Part shown: piece by piece, positions 7,701 to 16,509 of the stretch
How the letters are laid out: the number at the start of each line of letters is the position of its first letter
How positions within the stretch are numbered: position 1 is the stretch's first letter
Notes under the pieces: model-generated
The model's input: the letters and a program-made list of their open reading frames with translations, nothing else
What the model was told of the DNA's origin: nothing
Databases searched by the model: none
IMG/VR virus record: IMGVR_UViG_3300020394_000267
Coordinates: 1-64,000 of that record
Length of the DNA stretch: 64,000 nucleotides
Source: a virus
Direction: 5' to 3' (one strand)
Made by a program: the position numbers and the translations under genes

Positions 7701-8484
7701 AGTTGATTACGATATAAAACCTTTATCAAAAGAACTCGCAATCGATTTTATACAAACGCATCATTACTCACCGATGATGCCTAAACTTACGAAACACTAT
7801 TTGGGGTGTTTCCTTGAGGGTGAACTAGTTGGTGTTTTGACTCTGGGTTGGGGAACACAACCTCGACAAACAATAAACAAGATGTTTACTGGGTTGGAGT
7901 CAAAACATTACTGGGAGATTGGTAAGATGTGCATGACAGATGAAATGCCAACCAACTCCGAATCACAGATGATATCCAAAGCAATAAAATGGATAAAAGA
8001 AAATACACCAGATGTATTATTTCTTTACACAATGGCAGATGGTATCATGGGTAAATGTGGATATGTATATCAGGCAAGCAATTTTTTATATGGTGGACAA
8101 TACTTCACCCAAGTGTACGAAATAAATGGTGAGAAGGTTCACCCAAGAGCAACAAGAAAATTATGTGAAGAGAACGCAAAGTTCTCTGGTAAAGAGAGAG
8201 TTTTTTGGTTGACTTCAGACTTTATGAAAGAGAAGGGAATCAAAAAAATAGAAGGATATATGTTTAGATATATCTTTCCGCTGAATAAGAAAGCAAAAAA
8301 ATTATTAAAAAAATCAAATATGGAATGGACTAGAATTTATCCAAAAGACCACAATCTAAAATGGTTTGATAAAACTAGCAAACCCAAATTTGAAATTGAA
8401 CAACCCCACTTCACATATGAAGAAGTTCTTCACAACGCGAGAAACATATCTGGTGGTGGGGCATCTTTAAGAGGTATATTATGA
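7669..8484 (+). CDS. Mom-like (GNAT-fold) DNA-modification protein
   Basis: Protein of about 271 residues. Stretches such as YLGCFLEGELVGVLTLGWG, YWEIGKMCMTDEMP and CGYVYQASNFLYGG resemble the Mom family, GNAT-like proteins that in phage Mu add a carbamoylmethyl-type group to adenine in DNA and block restriction. The gene overlaps the peroxiredoxin end; I choose ATG 7669 over the TTG at 7663. The C-terminal part (residues about 200-271) is basic and suits DNA binding. Family assignment is by motif impression only. Confidence 0.65.
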   Translation: MDWEQKKHLHKVDYDIKPLSKELAIDFIQTHHYSPMMPKLTKHYLGCFLEGELVGVLTLGWGTQPRQTINKMFTGLESKHYWEIGKMCMTDEMPTNSESQMISKAIKWIKENTPDVLFLYTMADGIMGKCGYVYQASNFLYGGQYFTQVYEINGEKVHPRATRKLCEENAKFSGKERVFWLTSDFMKEKGIKKIEGYMFRYIFPLNKKAKKLLKKSNMEWTRIYPKDHNLKWFDKTSKPKFEIEQPHFTYEEVLHNARNISGGGASLRGIL

Positions 8485-9254
8485 GTACAATTGTTTTAGT
8501 ATCTGGTGGGTTTGACCCACTACATAAAGGTCATCTTGACCTACTACAAGAGGCGAAAAAGTTGGGTGACCATCTAACCGTTGGTTTGAATAGTGATGAG
8601 TGGTTAACTAGAAAGAAGGGGTCACCGTTCATGTCACAGTGGGACAGAATGGATTTGTTGATGAATTTAGAATGTGTTGACCATGTAGTTCCTTTCGATG
8701 ATAATGACGATACTGCTAAAGACTTCATAGAAAAAGCAATTGCTAGTCACGGAATAGACCACAAGTTTATATTTGCTAATGGTGGTGACAGGACAGAAGA
8801 AAACATACCAGAGATGGAACTAAGAGAAAAGTATTCCTTTGCTAATTTAGAGTTTGTCTTTGGTGTTGGTGGAAATAAAACTTATTCTAGTAGTTCGATA
8901 AACAGTGTACAAAGAGAGTGGGGTGGATATAAAGTTATTCACGCGGAAGATTTTGCTAAGGTAAAAATACTAACCATTGATATTAATAAAAGCATTAGTT
9001 ATCAAAGGCACTTTTATCGTGGAGAAATATGGCATGTCATGAATGGACAGGCAATGATTAAAACTAGTAAAGGTAAACCATCAAATTATACATACGACTA
9101 CTTGACTTCTGGTCAACACTTTAGTATAATACCCTACGAATGGCATCAAGTGACAAACATGGGTAACGAACCTTTAAGAATAATTGAAATTCAACATGGG
9201 TCATATGTTGAAGAAGATGATATAGAAAGATATGATGGGGAGGTAGTACATTGA
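8481..9254 (+). CDS. cytidylyltransferase-like domain fused to a cupin
   Basis: Protein of 257 residues. The N-terminal part has SGGFDPLHKGH (8-18), the nucleotidyltransferase HxGH signature seen in RfaE/TagD-type enzymes, and ends near residue 145 with SSSSINSVQREW. The C-terminal part (about 165-257: RGEIWHVMNG, then IPYEWHQVTN) is a cupin like the C-terminal domain of type II mannose-6-phosphate isomerases. This suggests nucleotide-sugar or polyol-phosphate activation, perhaps for surface glycan or DNA modification; the substrate is unknown. Coupled by ATGA to the upstream gene and by TTGA to the next. Confidence 0.8.
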   Translation: MSTIVLVSGGFDPLHKGHLDLLQEAKKLGDHLTVGLNSDEWLTRKKGSPFMSQWDRMDLLMNLECVDHVVPFDDNDDTAKDFIEKAIASHGIDHKFIFANGGDRTEENIPEMELREKYSFANLEFVFGVGGNKTYSSSSINSVQREWGGYKVIHAEDFAKVKILTIDINKSISYQRHFYRGEIWHVMNGQAMIKTSKGKPSNYTYDYLTSGQHFSIIPYEWHQVTNMGNEPLRIIEIQHGSYVEEDDIERYDGEVVH

Positions 9255-9445
9255 GAAAAAAGAATGTGAAAGAAAGACGAAAAGTCGCACTGGGTAACTT
9301 GCTGAAAGCAAAGTTTACTCCAAAACAGGTAAAGTCTGGCAAGTTTGTCAAAGGCAAACCTGTTATGGTAGACCGTTCTGAGGAAACTTGGAACAAGAAT
9401 CGTGATTACCAGATTGAGGTATTAGAAAAAAGGGTGCAAGGATGA
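9251..9445 (+). CDS. small basic hypothetical protein
   Basis: TTG start overlaps the previous stop (TTGA) and the stop overlaps the gp44 ATG (ATGA), so the frame is locked between two genes. The 64 residues are very Lys/Arg rich (MRKKNVKERRKVALGN). It may bind nucleic acid; no family recognised. Confidence 0.7.
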   Translation: MRKKNVKERRKVALGNLLKAKFTPKQVKSGKFVKGKPVMVDRSEETWNKNRDYQIEVLEKRVQG

Positions 9446-10371
9446 GTGAGTTTTTATGGGTAGAGAAGTATAGACCCCAAACTATTTCCGATTGCATTTT
9501 ACCAGATGGTCTGAAACAAACTTTCCAAGAGTATGTGGATGCTGGTGAAATATCTAATATGCTTTTGTGTGGGACTGCTGGTACAGGTAAGACCACGGTG
9601 GCGAGAGCACTTTGTAATGAACTTGGTTGTGACTATATTGTTATCAACGGTTCGGATGAAAGTGGTATCGATGTATTGCGTACTAAGATAAGAGACTTTG
9701 CGAGTACAGTCAGTTTTGAAAGTAAGGCGAAGGTTGTCATCCTAGACGAGGCAGACTATCTAAATCCAAACTCAACTCAACCAGCACTTAGAGCTTTTAT
9801 TGAAGAGTTTTCTGGCAATTGCAGATTTATTTTCACATGCAATTTCAAGAATCGAATCATCGAACCTCTTCACAGTAGAACATCTGTTATCGATTTTAAA
9901 ATTGATAAGAAAGATAGACCAGAAATGGCACAGAAGTTCATGGGAAGGATGCAGTATATCCTAACCAGCGAAAATATTCCATACGAACAGAATGTTCTCG
10001 CGGAACTATTGATGAAACACTTCCCAGACTATCGTAGGGTTATTAATGAACTCCAGAGATATTCTAAGAGTGGTTCTATCGATAGTGGTATCCTAAGTAA
10101 CATCGCTGAGATAAACACTAAGGGATTGATTGACAGTCTCAAGGATAAGGATTGGAAGAAGATGAGACAATGGGTAGTCAACAATGTTGACAATGACCCA
10201 CAAGGTGTCTACAGGAAGGTCTATGATGCTCTTATCGATAAGGTGAAACAAGTACCCCACTTGGTACTATTGATTGCCGACTATCAGTACAAGAGTGCAT
10301 TTGTGGCAGACCAAGAGATTAACTTGACCGCGTGTCTAACTGATATCATGGCGAGTGTTGAATTTAAATGA
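9442..10371 (+). CDS. 44: clamp loader large subunit (gp44)
   Basis: AAA+ ATPase of 309 residues (T4 gp44 is 319). It starts with WVEKYRPQTI, then Walker A GTAGTGKT (about 44-51), Walker B VVILDEAD (98-105), sensor FTCNFKNRI and the arginine-finger region LHSRTSVIDF. With gp62 it opens the gp45 ring and loads it at primer-template junctions. Overlaps gp62 by four bases (ATGA). Confidence 0.95.
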   Translation: MSEFLWVEKYRPQTISDCILPDGLKQTFQEYVDAGEISNMLLCGTAGTGKTTVARALCNELGCDYIVINGSDESGIDVLRTKIRDFASTVSFESKAKVVILDEADYLNPNSTQPALRAFIEEFSGNCRFIFTCNFKNRIIEPLHSRTSVIDFKIDKKDRPEMAQKFMGRMQYILTSENIPYEQNVLAELLMKHFPDYRRVINELQRYSKSGSIDSGILSNIAEINTKGLIDSLKDKDWKKMRQWVVNNVDNDPQGVYRKVYDALIDKVKQVPHLVLLIADYQYKSAFVADQEINLTACLTDIMASVEFK

Positions 10372-10811
10372 TTGAAGGATTAGGTGAACCAGTAAAGACC
10401 TATGATGCTGAAGAGTTCAAGGTAAAGAAAAAAGCAATCAGTCCCTTTGACTTTGCGAACAGTATCAACTACACCAAAGAGAATCTTATGGTGGATGATT
10501 GGTCTGAAAAACAATACAATGCTTTCATTATAAACAAGTCATTGTCTCATGGCATTGATACGGTTGTGGCAGCTAATGAAATGAATGCTAGACCACACTT
10601 GGATGCGAAACTTCAGTATGATTTCTTACAGGGGTTTGTTCGCAAAAAGAAAAGATTTAATAAATGGTTGAAGGCAGAGAAGGAAGAAAACCTAGAGATT
10701 ATCAAGGAATACTTTGGTTATAGTAATGTTCGAGCACAAGAGGTATTGCGTATTCTCAGTGACGAAGACATTGTGGAGATAAAAAAACTTTTAAACAAAG
10801 GTGGAAAATAA
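10368..10811 (+). CDS. 62: clamp loader small subunit (gp62)
   Basis: Protein of 147 residues directly after gp44 with an ATGA overlap. The sequence (SPFDFANSINYTKENLM, then YNAFIINKSLSHGIDT) matches the gp62 pattern of marine T4-like phages and sits in the canonical gp44-gp62-regA order. It is the non-ATPase subunit that completes the loader. Confidence 0.9.
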   Translation: MIEGLGEPVKTYDAEEFKVKKKAISPFDFANSINYTKENLMVDDWSEKQYNAFIINKSLSHGIDTVVAANEMNARPHLDAKLQYDFLQGFVRKKKRFNKWLKAEKEENLEIIKEYFGYSNVRAQEVLRILSDEDIVEIKKLLNKGGK

Positions 10812-10862
10812 GGAAATCATAAATACTTTCATATAAATTAACAAAATTATGAAGGTATTATC

Positions 10863-11279
10863 ATGGTGGATGAGTTTTTCGACATTGACTTTCCCGATTA
10901 CAAACCAGTAGAAATTATTTTAGAAAAGGAAGATGACTTCCTAAAGGTAAGGGAAACTTTGTCACGCATTGGAGTGGCATCTAAAAAGGACAAGACATTA
11001 TATCAGTCTTGCCATATTCTCCATAAACAAGGTAGATATTTTATTACGCATTTCAAGGAGCTCTTTGCGCTAGATGGCAAGGAAGCTGACTTGACTGAAA
11101 ATGACTTAAAAAGAAGGAACGCAATTGCTAAACTGCTGAGCGATTGGGGTTTAGTAAAAATTCTGGATAAGTCTATTGAAGAAGAACTGGCTCCTATGAG
11201 TCAGATAAAAATTCTTTCTTTCAAAGAGAAAGATGAATGGACTCTCGTAACGAAATACAATATCGGGAGAAAACGATAA
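10863..11279 (+). CDS. regA: RegA translational repressor
   Basis: Protein of 138 residues (T4 RegA is 122) in the canonical place after gp62. The pattern VRETLSRIGVASKKDKTLYQSCHILHKQGRYFITHFKEL is shared with RegA proteins, as is the C-terminal KYNIGRKR. RegA binds ribosome-binding sites of early mRNAs and represses its own synthesis. The short gap before it is AT-rich with two TATAAAT-like stretches (CATAAATA at about 10818). Confidence 0.9.
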   Translation: MVDEFFDIDFPDYKPVEIILEKEDDFLKVRETLSRIGVASKKDKTLYQSCHILHKQGRYFITHFKELFALDGKEADLTENDLKRRNAIAKLLSDWGLVKILDKSIEEELAPMSQIKILSFKEKDEWTLVTKYNIGRKR

Positions 11280-11300
11280 CCTTAATCTAGGAGAAATCTT

Positions 11301-11597
11301 ATGAAAAAACTAGTGACCCTTGGCGTGGTCGCAATGGCTTTATTTGTGCCCGTTGAGGCACTCGCAGATAAAAATGGTGAACTCCATGCACTCTGCAAAA
11401 AAGAAATTAAATCCCAAACAGGTGGATTCGGTCAATTACGAGGAATCAAAACCTTTAGGGGTAACATGACTGCTAAGTATCGTGTACGCGGTGCGGATGT
11501 AGATTATGTAAATTGTATTATGGGGAAAGACGAAAATGCTGTTATATTAATTGACAGGACTACATCACAACCATTGAGTTTAATTGCAAAAAGATAA
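11301..11597 (+). CDS. small exported protein
   Basis: Protein of 98 residues with a classic signal peptide (MKKLVTLGVVAMALFVPVEALA, cleavage near residue 22). The mature part has two cysteines (LCKK and NCIMG) that could form a disulfide in the periplasm. AGGAG precedes the ATG. A periplasmic phage product beside replication genes is unusual. No family recognised. Confidence 0.75.
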   Translation: MKKLVTLGVVAMALFVPVEALADKNGELHALCKKEIKSQTGGFGQLRGIKTFRGNMTAKYRVRGADVDYVNCIMGKDENAVILIDRTTSQPLSLIAKR

Positions 11598-11607
11598 AAT
11601 TTTTTGC

Positions 11608-11644
11608 TTGACTTTTGAAAAATAGTCCCCATATTATATAAATA
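11608..11644 (+). promoter_or_regulatory. dual promoter region before hsp20
   Basis: TTGACT at 11608-11613 with a -10 of ATATTA/TATTAT at about 11631-11637, overlapped by an exact TATAAATA at 11637-11644. This could give both early and late transcription of the heat-shock gene. The leader up to the ATG at 11702 is about 50 bases. Confidence 0.55.
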
Positions 11645-11701
11645 TAGTAGTAGATGCTCGGGTGAGGTCTACACTTTAACTCGCTTAATAAGGAGGAAAA
11701 C

Positions 11702-12151
11702 ATGAACACATTAAGCACACAAGCGCATTGGGACAATCTTGTCTCTGCATTTCCACACATTCGCAGACAATTCGTAGGGTTCGATAGAGTGATTGATTTA
11801 CTCAACCAGAACTTTGAGTTGAATGTGAATTCATACCCACCTTTCAACATCGAAAAATTGGATGACGAAAACTACGAGATTCAAATGGCTCTCGCTGGAT
11901 TTAAAGAATCTGATTTAACTGTTGAGGTCAAGGACGGTACGCTTACTGTTGAGGGGAATCAAGAGTCTTCTGAAGAAACTGATTACATTCATCAAGGCAT
12001 TGCCGAAAGAAAATTCAAAAAGTCATGGAGTCTCGCTGACACAGTTGTTGTAGATGGCGCGAAGTTGACAGACGGAATTCTTAGAGTTGCTCTGAAGAAT
12101 ATCATTCCAGAAGAGAAGAAACCGCAAACAATTAAAATTGCAACCAAGTAA
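11702..12151 (+). CDS. hsp20: small heat-shock protein (Hsp20, alpha-crystallin family)
   Basis: Protein of 149 residues. The alpha-crystallin domain (about 40-140) shows DDENYEIQMALAGFKESDLTVEVKDGTLTVEG, the IAERKFKKSWSLAD strand and a terminal region LKNIIPEEKKPQTIKI. Hsp20 is a hallmark of marine T4-like phages and keeps unfolded proteins soluble, perhaps during virion assembly. AGGAGG precedes the ATG and a GC-rich terminator follows. Confidence 0.95.
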   Translation: MNTLSTQAHWDNLVSAFPHIRRQFVGFDRVIDLLNQNFELNVNSYPPFNIEKLDDENYEIQMALAGFKESDLTVEVKDGTLTVEGNQESSEETDYIHQGIAERKFKKSWSLADTVVVDGAKLTDGILRVALKNIIPEEKKPQTIKIATK

Positions 12152-12157
12152 CCAACA

Positions 12158-12180
12158 GGGGGGCATTGCCCCCCACTTTA
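12158..12180 (+). terminator. GC-rich hairpin after hsp20
   Basis: Six Gs (12158-12163), loop CATTG, six Cs (12169-12174), then ACTTTA. Compact and strong; the U-tract is short. Confidence 0.65.
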
Positions 12181-12189
12181 AGGAGAGAA

Positions 12190-12294
12190 ATGAAAGAGAA
12201 GTTTGTATTCCGTAAATTTAATACATACGGAATCTATGTTATATCATTAGTTACATTTGTAACCATGATATATAGCTTAGGTCAACTTATTTAA
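12190..12294 (+). CDS. 34-residue membrane peptide
   Basis: ATG at 12190 is preceded by AGGAGAG. The product (MKEKFVFRKFNTYG then ISLVTFVTMIYSLGQLI) is a positively charged N-terminus plus one membrane span. A good ribosome-binding site and tight placement support it; function unknown. Confidence 0.55.
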   Translation: MKEKFVFRKFNTYGIYVISLVTFVTMIYSLGQLI

Positions 12295-12310
12295 TTATTA
12301 GAGGATTGTT

Positions 12311-12718
12311 ATGACAAAAAAGAAAAGTGAAAAAAAAGTAATCGCTGAAGAAAAAGTGGACATTCCACCAGAGGAGATTACACGCGAACAAACTGAAGAT
12401 GCTCCAACACAAATTGTTGGCATTAAATGTTCTGGTATGGAAGAAATGATTTGTTATCTGCAAAAGGATGACCAAGGTGGTAGGTATATGATTACTAACC
12501 CTGCTAACATCAAATATATTCCAGCAGAAGGAAAACAAGGTCAGTTTAAAATAGCATTTGTTCCACAGTCACCAGCAAGTAAAGGTGTAATTTTTGTTCC
12601 ATATGGACAACTAGAGTATATCTTTGAACCCAAAGAAGATTTGGTGAAAGAGTGGCAAGCTAAATTTACTCACACCCAATCTACAGAGATGAAAACAAAA
12701 CCGAAATTTACTGGATAA
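12311..12718 (+). CDS. hypothetical protein
   Basis: Protein of 135 residues with a Lys/Glu-rich N-terminus (residues 1-35) and a compact C-terminal domain (about 40-125) containing GIKCSGMEEMICYLQ and GVIFVPYGQLEYIF, probably a beta-rich fold. AGAGG precedes the ATG. It sits between hsp20 and the polymerase. No function assigned. Confidence 0.75.
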   Translation: MTKKKSEKKVIAEEKVDIPPEEITREQTEDAPTQIVGIKCSGMEEMICYLQKDDQGGRYMITNPANIKYIPAEGKQGQFKIAFVPQSPASKGVIFVPYGQLEYIFEPKEDLVKEWQAKFTHTQSTEMKTKPKFTG

Positions 12719-12723
12719 ATTGC

Positions 12724-12752
12724 TTGACTTCTGATACACATTCGTGTATACT
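12724..12752 (+). promoter_or_regulatory. sigma70-like promoter for DNA polymerase
   Basis: TTGACT at 12724-12729, 17-base spacer, TATACT at 12747-12752. Preceded by the TGCTTGACTTCTG context shared with other promoters here. TATAAATG at 12757 may be a weak late element. Confidence 0.7.
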
Positions 12753-12780
12753 ATCCTATAAATGATGAATCGGTTTTATT

Positions 12781-15285
12781 ATGTCTAATTTTTATACTTA
12801 TGCGTGGCAATATGGAAATTCCATCCTTACTCGTGGAGTGAGGAATGGTGAGCGTTTTACTGAAAAACATCCATTTCAACCAACCTTGTATGTCAGAAGT
12901 AATGAACCTTCTGAATTTACTAACATTGATGGTCATTATCTAAAACCAATTCAGTTTGGAGATAATGGCGACTGCAAAGAATTCCTAGACAAATACTCTA
13001 AGGTAGATAACTACCCCATCTATGGTCAAACTGATTTGACCTATCAGTATTTGTCTTCTATGTATCCGCAAGATATTGAGTTTGACCTCAGTAAGATGCG
13101 GATTTTTTCAATTGATATTGAGACAACTGCCGAACACGGTTTCCCAGATACGGAGAATCCTATCGAAGAGGTTCTTCTTATTACACTCGTAGACAACTAC
13201 ACCAAAGAAATATTTACTTGGGGTTCTGGTGAGTGGAAGCCTGGCGAAGAAACAAAAGACCTCAATGTCACTTACACTTATTGTTCCGATGAGTATGACT
13301 TGTTGGAAAAATTCATGACATGGTGGGCACAAGACTATCCCGATGTAGTTACTGGATGGAACCTAGAACTATTCGATATGCCATATTTGGTTGGTAGAAT
13401 CGACAGAATGTTTGGTAACAACGCGAAGAACAATCTCAGTCCATATGGGATGACTAGGAAGAAAGTCATCAAGGGTCACAACAATCGTGAATTGTTGAAG
13501 GTTGATATGAAGGGTATCATTCAACTTGACTACATGGATTTGTACAAAAAGTTTACTTATACTTTCCAAGAAAGTTATCGACTTGATTACATTGCCGAGG
13601 TAGAACTTGGTAAGAAGAAATTGGAAAGTGGATACGAAACATTCCGCGAGTTCTATGAGAATGATTGGAATCGATTCATTGACTATAACATCATCGATAC
13701 TGTTCTGGTTGACGAACTTGATGACAAGATGAAATTCTTGGAACTGATTATCACAATGGGATATGACTGTAAATGTAATTACAATGATATCTTTTCATCT
13801 GTGAGAACTTGGGATTGTTTGTTATTCAATCATCTACTTGAAAAGAACATTATGATTCCTCAGAAGAAGGAACACTTCTCTAAGGGATTTGCTGGTGGTT
13901 ATGTGCAAGACCCGAAGGTGGGTAAGTACAAGTGGGTTGTATCAGTTGATGCGACTTCTCTGTATCCATCTATCATCATGCAACATAATCTATCACCAGA
14001 GATGTTGGCAGAGGGACATAAACCTCTGGACTGTACGGTTGATAGTATTCTGGAAAGGAAACATGTTCTCAAGAGGTTGAAGGAAGCAGACTTATCCATG
14101 GCAGCCAACGGTTATATGTTTGCTAGAAACACGCAAGGATTCATGGCAGAAATTACTCAGAAGTTTTTTGATGACAGACAGAAGTACAAAAAACTCATGA
14201 AGAAGGCAGAACAGGATTTTGAGGATACCAAGAATCCAGAACTCAAGAAAGATATTGCGAAGTTCAACAACTTCCAGATGGCAAGAAAGATTCAATTGAA
14301 CTCTCTCTTTGGTGCGATAGGTAACAAGTGGTTCAGATATTTCGATGAACGCATCGCAGAGGCAATCACACTAACTGGTCAGTTAATCATTCGTGATACT
14401 GGTAAGGCAGTTGATGAGTTTCTAAACAAGTTTCTTGGTACAGAGGATGTTGAGTATTCTTTCTATACTGATACTGACAGTTGTTATGTGACTCTTGATA
14501 AGATGGTGGAAGAACATCTACAGGGTAAATCTCGTGATGAGATTATTAACATACTTGACAACTTTGTCGAGAACAAACTAGAACCAGCAATCAATGGTAG
14601 AATGGTTGAACTTGGTGAGTACATGAATGTATTCCAACCCAAGATATTCTTCAAACGCGAGGCGATTGCGGATACTGGTATCTGGGTTGCAAAGAAAAGA
14701 TATGCACTAAATGTATGGGACAATGAAGGTGTTCGATACAAGGAACCTAAACTCAAGGTGATGGGTCTGGAGATTGTAAGGTCTTCTACACCAGCACCAG
14801 TTAGGGAAAGTCTCAAACATGCAGTTGAGTTATGTTTGAACAAGGATGAAAAAGAATTACAGGAGTTTGTTGAGGATACATGGCAGGCATTTAGTAAAAT
14901 GTCTCCAGAAGAAATTGCCTTCCCACGCGGATGTAACAACATTGATAAGTATGCCTCAAGAGAAACAGTTTATACCAAAGGAACACCGATGCATGTTCGG
15001 GGTGCCTTGGTTTACAATCACTTGCTTAGGACTCAGAAACTAGAGAAGAAGTATCAAACCATTCAAGATGGTGACAAGATTAAATTCCTCTATCTGAAAG
15101 AACCTAACCATGTGAGAGAAAATACCGTGGCGATGAATGGTCTTATGCCGAAAGAGTTCGACTTGCATCGTTACATTGATTATGAAACAATGTTTGAGAA
15201 AGCATTTATTGACCCATTGACTACTATAGTCACCAGTTTGGATTGGAAGACTAGACCAGTAGCAACATTGGAGTCGTTATTTTAG
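12781..15285 (+). CDS. 43: family B DNA polymerase (gp43)
   Basis: Protein of 834 residues. Exonuclease motif I is FSIDIETTA (about 110-118). Polymerase motif A is VDATSLYPSIIMQHN, motif B is QLNSLFGAIGNKWFRY, and motif C is YTDTDSCYV. It is the replicative polymerase with proofreading, working with gp45/44/62, gp41 and gp61. Slightly shorter than T4 gp43 (898), as usual for marine relatives. It has its own promoter and is followed within a few bases by uvsX. Confidence 0.97.
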   Translation: MSNFYTYAWQYGNSILTRGVRNGERFTEKHPFQPTLYVRSNEPSEFTNIDGHYLKPIQFGDNGDCKEFLDKYSKVDNYPIYGQTDLTYQYLSSMYPQDIEFDLSKMRIFSIDIETTAEHGFPDTENPIEEVLLITLVDNYTKEIFTWGSGEWKPGEETKDLNVTYTYCSDEYDLLEKFMTWWAQDYPDVVTGWNLELFDMPYLVGRIDRMFGNNAKNNLSPYGMTRKKVIKGHNNRELLKVDMKGIIQLDYMDLYKKFTYTFQESYRLDYIAEVELGKKKLESGYETFREFYENDWNRFIDYNIIDTVLVDELDDKMKFLELIITMGYDCKCNYNDIFSSVRTWDCLLFNHLLEKNIMIPQKKEHFSKGFAGGYVQDPKVGKYKWVVSVDATSLYPSIIMQHNLSPEMLAEGHKPLDCTVDSILERKHVLKRLKEADLSMAANGYMFARNTQGFMAEITQKFFDDRQKYKKLMKKAEQDFEDTKNPELKKDIAKFNNFQMARKIQLNSLFGAIGNKWFRYFDERIAEAITLTGQLIIRDTGKAVDEFLNKFLGTEDVEYSFYTDTDSCYVTLDKMVEEHLQGKSRDEIINILDNFVENKLEPAINGRMVELGEYMNVFQPKIFFKREAIADTGIWVAKKRYALNVWDNEGVRYKEPKLKVMGLEIVRSSTPAPVRESLKHAVELCLNKDEKELQEFVEDTWQAFSKMSPEEIAFPRGCNNIDKYASRETVYTKGTPMHVRGALVYNHLLRTQKLEKKYQTIQDGDKIKFLYLKEPNHVRENTVAMNGLMPKEFDLHRYIDYETMFEKAFIDPLTTIVTSLDWKTRPVATLESLF

Positions 15286-15293
15286 GAGTGAAT

Positions 15294-16352
15294 ATGAGCA
15301 CATTAGATAAATTAAAAAAGAACTCAACGATAAAACAAACTGAAGTTTTATCCAAGAGTAAATTTCTGAACAACAAAGATATAGTTCAGACAACTGTACC
15401 CGCCTTGAATGTGGCATTGAGTGGTAAGTTGGATGGTGGGTTGAGTACAGGTCTAACAGTTTTTGCTGGCCCATCCAAACATTTCAAGACTGCTTTTGCC
15501 ATGTTATTGTCAAAATCTTATTTAGATAAATACGATGATGGAGTGGTGTTATTTTATGATTCAGAGTTCGGCGCTCCTCAAGGATATTTCGACAGTTTCG
15601 GCATAGATACAGATAGGGTTGTTCATACACCTGTCACGGACATAGAACAACTCAAGCACGATGTGATGTCCCAACTCCAAGGTATCGAAAGAGGTGACCG
15701 AGTAATTATTATTGTGGACTCAGTAGGTAACCTTGCCTCGCGTAAAGAAGTTGATGATGCGCTTGATGGTAAATCGGTTGCCGATATGACTCGTGCAAAA
15801 CAAATGAAATCCCTGTTTCGTATGGTGACTCCTCACCTAACAATCAAAGATATTCCAGCGGTGGTTGTAAACCACACATATAAAGAAATTGGCTTGTTCC
15901 CCAAAGATGTAGTGTCTGGGGGAACTGGTGTATATTATAGTGCTGACAATATCTTTATCATTGGAAGACAACAAGAGAAACAAGGGAAGGATGTTGTAGG
16001 ATACAACTTTATTATTAATGTCGAGAAGTCAAGATTTGTTCGGGAGAAGTCGCGTATACCCATCGAGGTTACTTGGGAAGGTGGCATTAGCAAGTGGTCT
16101 GGTCTCCTTGATATGGCTCTTGAGTCTGGTCATGTTGTCAAACCATCAAACGGATGGTATGCGAAATCTGGTGACGATGATGCGCCGAAATTCAGACTTA
16201 AAGATACATACAACAAGGATTTCTGGATTCCAATCCTTAGTGACAAAACTTTCATCCAGTGGATTGAGGACAGATACTTGATGTCTGCTGACTCTATTAT
16301 GCAGTCAGAGGTGAGTGAAGAGGACATACAGGATGCCTACTCCGAAGTGTGA
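15294..16352 (+). CDS. uvsX: UvsX RecA-like recombinase
   Basis: Protein of 352 residues. Walker A is GPSKHFKT near 58-65, an unusual form typical of UvsX in T4-like phages; Walker B is VIIIVDSVGN. It ends with an acidic tail. It forms filaments on single-stranded DNA and drives recombination-dependent replication. ATG 15294 is preferred because AGGAG at 15284-15288 is correctly spaced; GTG 15288 would lie on that site. Confidence 0.95.
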   Translation: MSTLDKLKKNSTIKQTEVLSKSKFLNNKDIVQTTVPALNVALSGKLDGGLSTGLTVFAGPSKHFKTAFAMLLSKSYLDKYDDGVVLFYDSEFGAPQGYFDSFGIDTDRVVHTPVTDIEQLKHDVMSQLQGIERGDRVIIIVDSVGNLASRKEVDDALDGKSVADMTRAKQMKSLFRMVTPHLTIKDIPAVVVNHTYKEIGLFPKDVVSGGTGVYYSADNIFIIGRQQEKQGKDVVGYNFIINVEKSRFVREKSRIPIEVTWEGGISKWSGLLDMALESGHVVKPSNGWYAKSGDDDAPKFRLKDTYNKDFWIPILSDKTFIQWIEDRYLMSADSIMQSEVSEEDIQDAYSEV

Positions 16353-16509
16353 TAGGTGTGGGACTGGCATTGATTTAGAAAACGATGCTGGAATATGTTT
16401 TCGACACGCGGATGGAGAAGCATATCTCTGTGAGAAGTGTGTTGAAGAAGTGAAGGAAGATTTTTATAATGAGATTAGAACAAACAATACTATCGAATCT
16501 GATACATAA
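16333..16509 (+). CDS. small zinc-ribbon protein
   Basis: Protein of 58 residues starting MPTPKCDRCGTG, with a second pair CEKC about 35 residues on; the two CxxC pairs predict one zinc ribbon. It overlaps the end of uvsX and the start of the helicase gene. A GTG at 16315 would add six residues. Possibly an accessory of recombination or replication by position only. Confidence 0.65.
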   Translation: MPTPKCDRCGTGIDLENDAGICFRHADGEAYLCEKCVEEVKEDFYNEIRTNNTIESDT

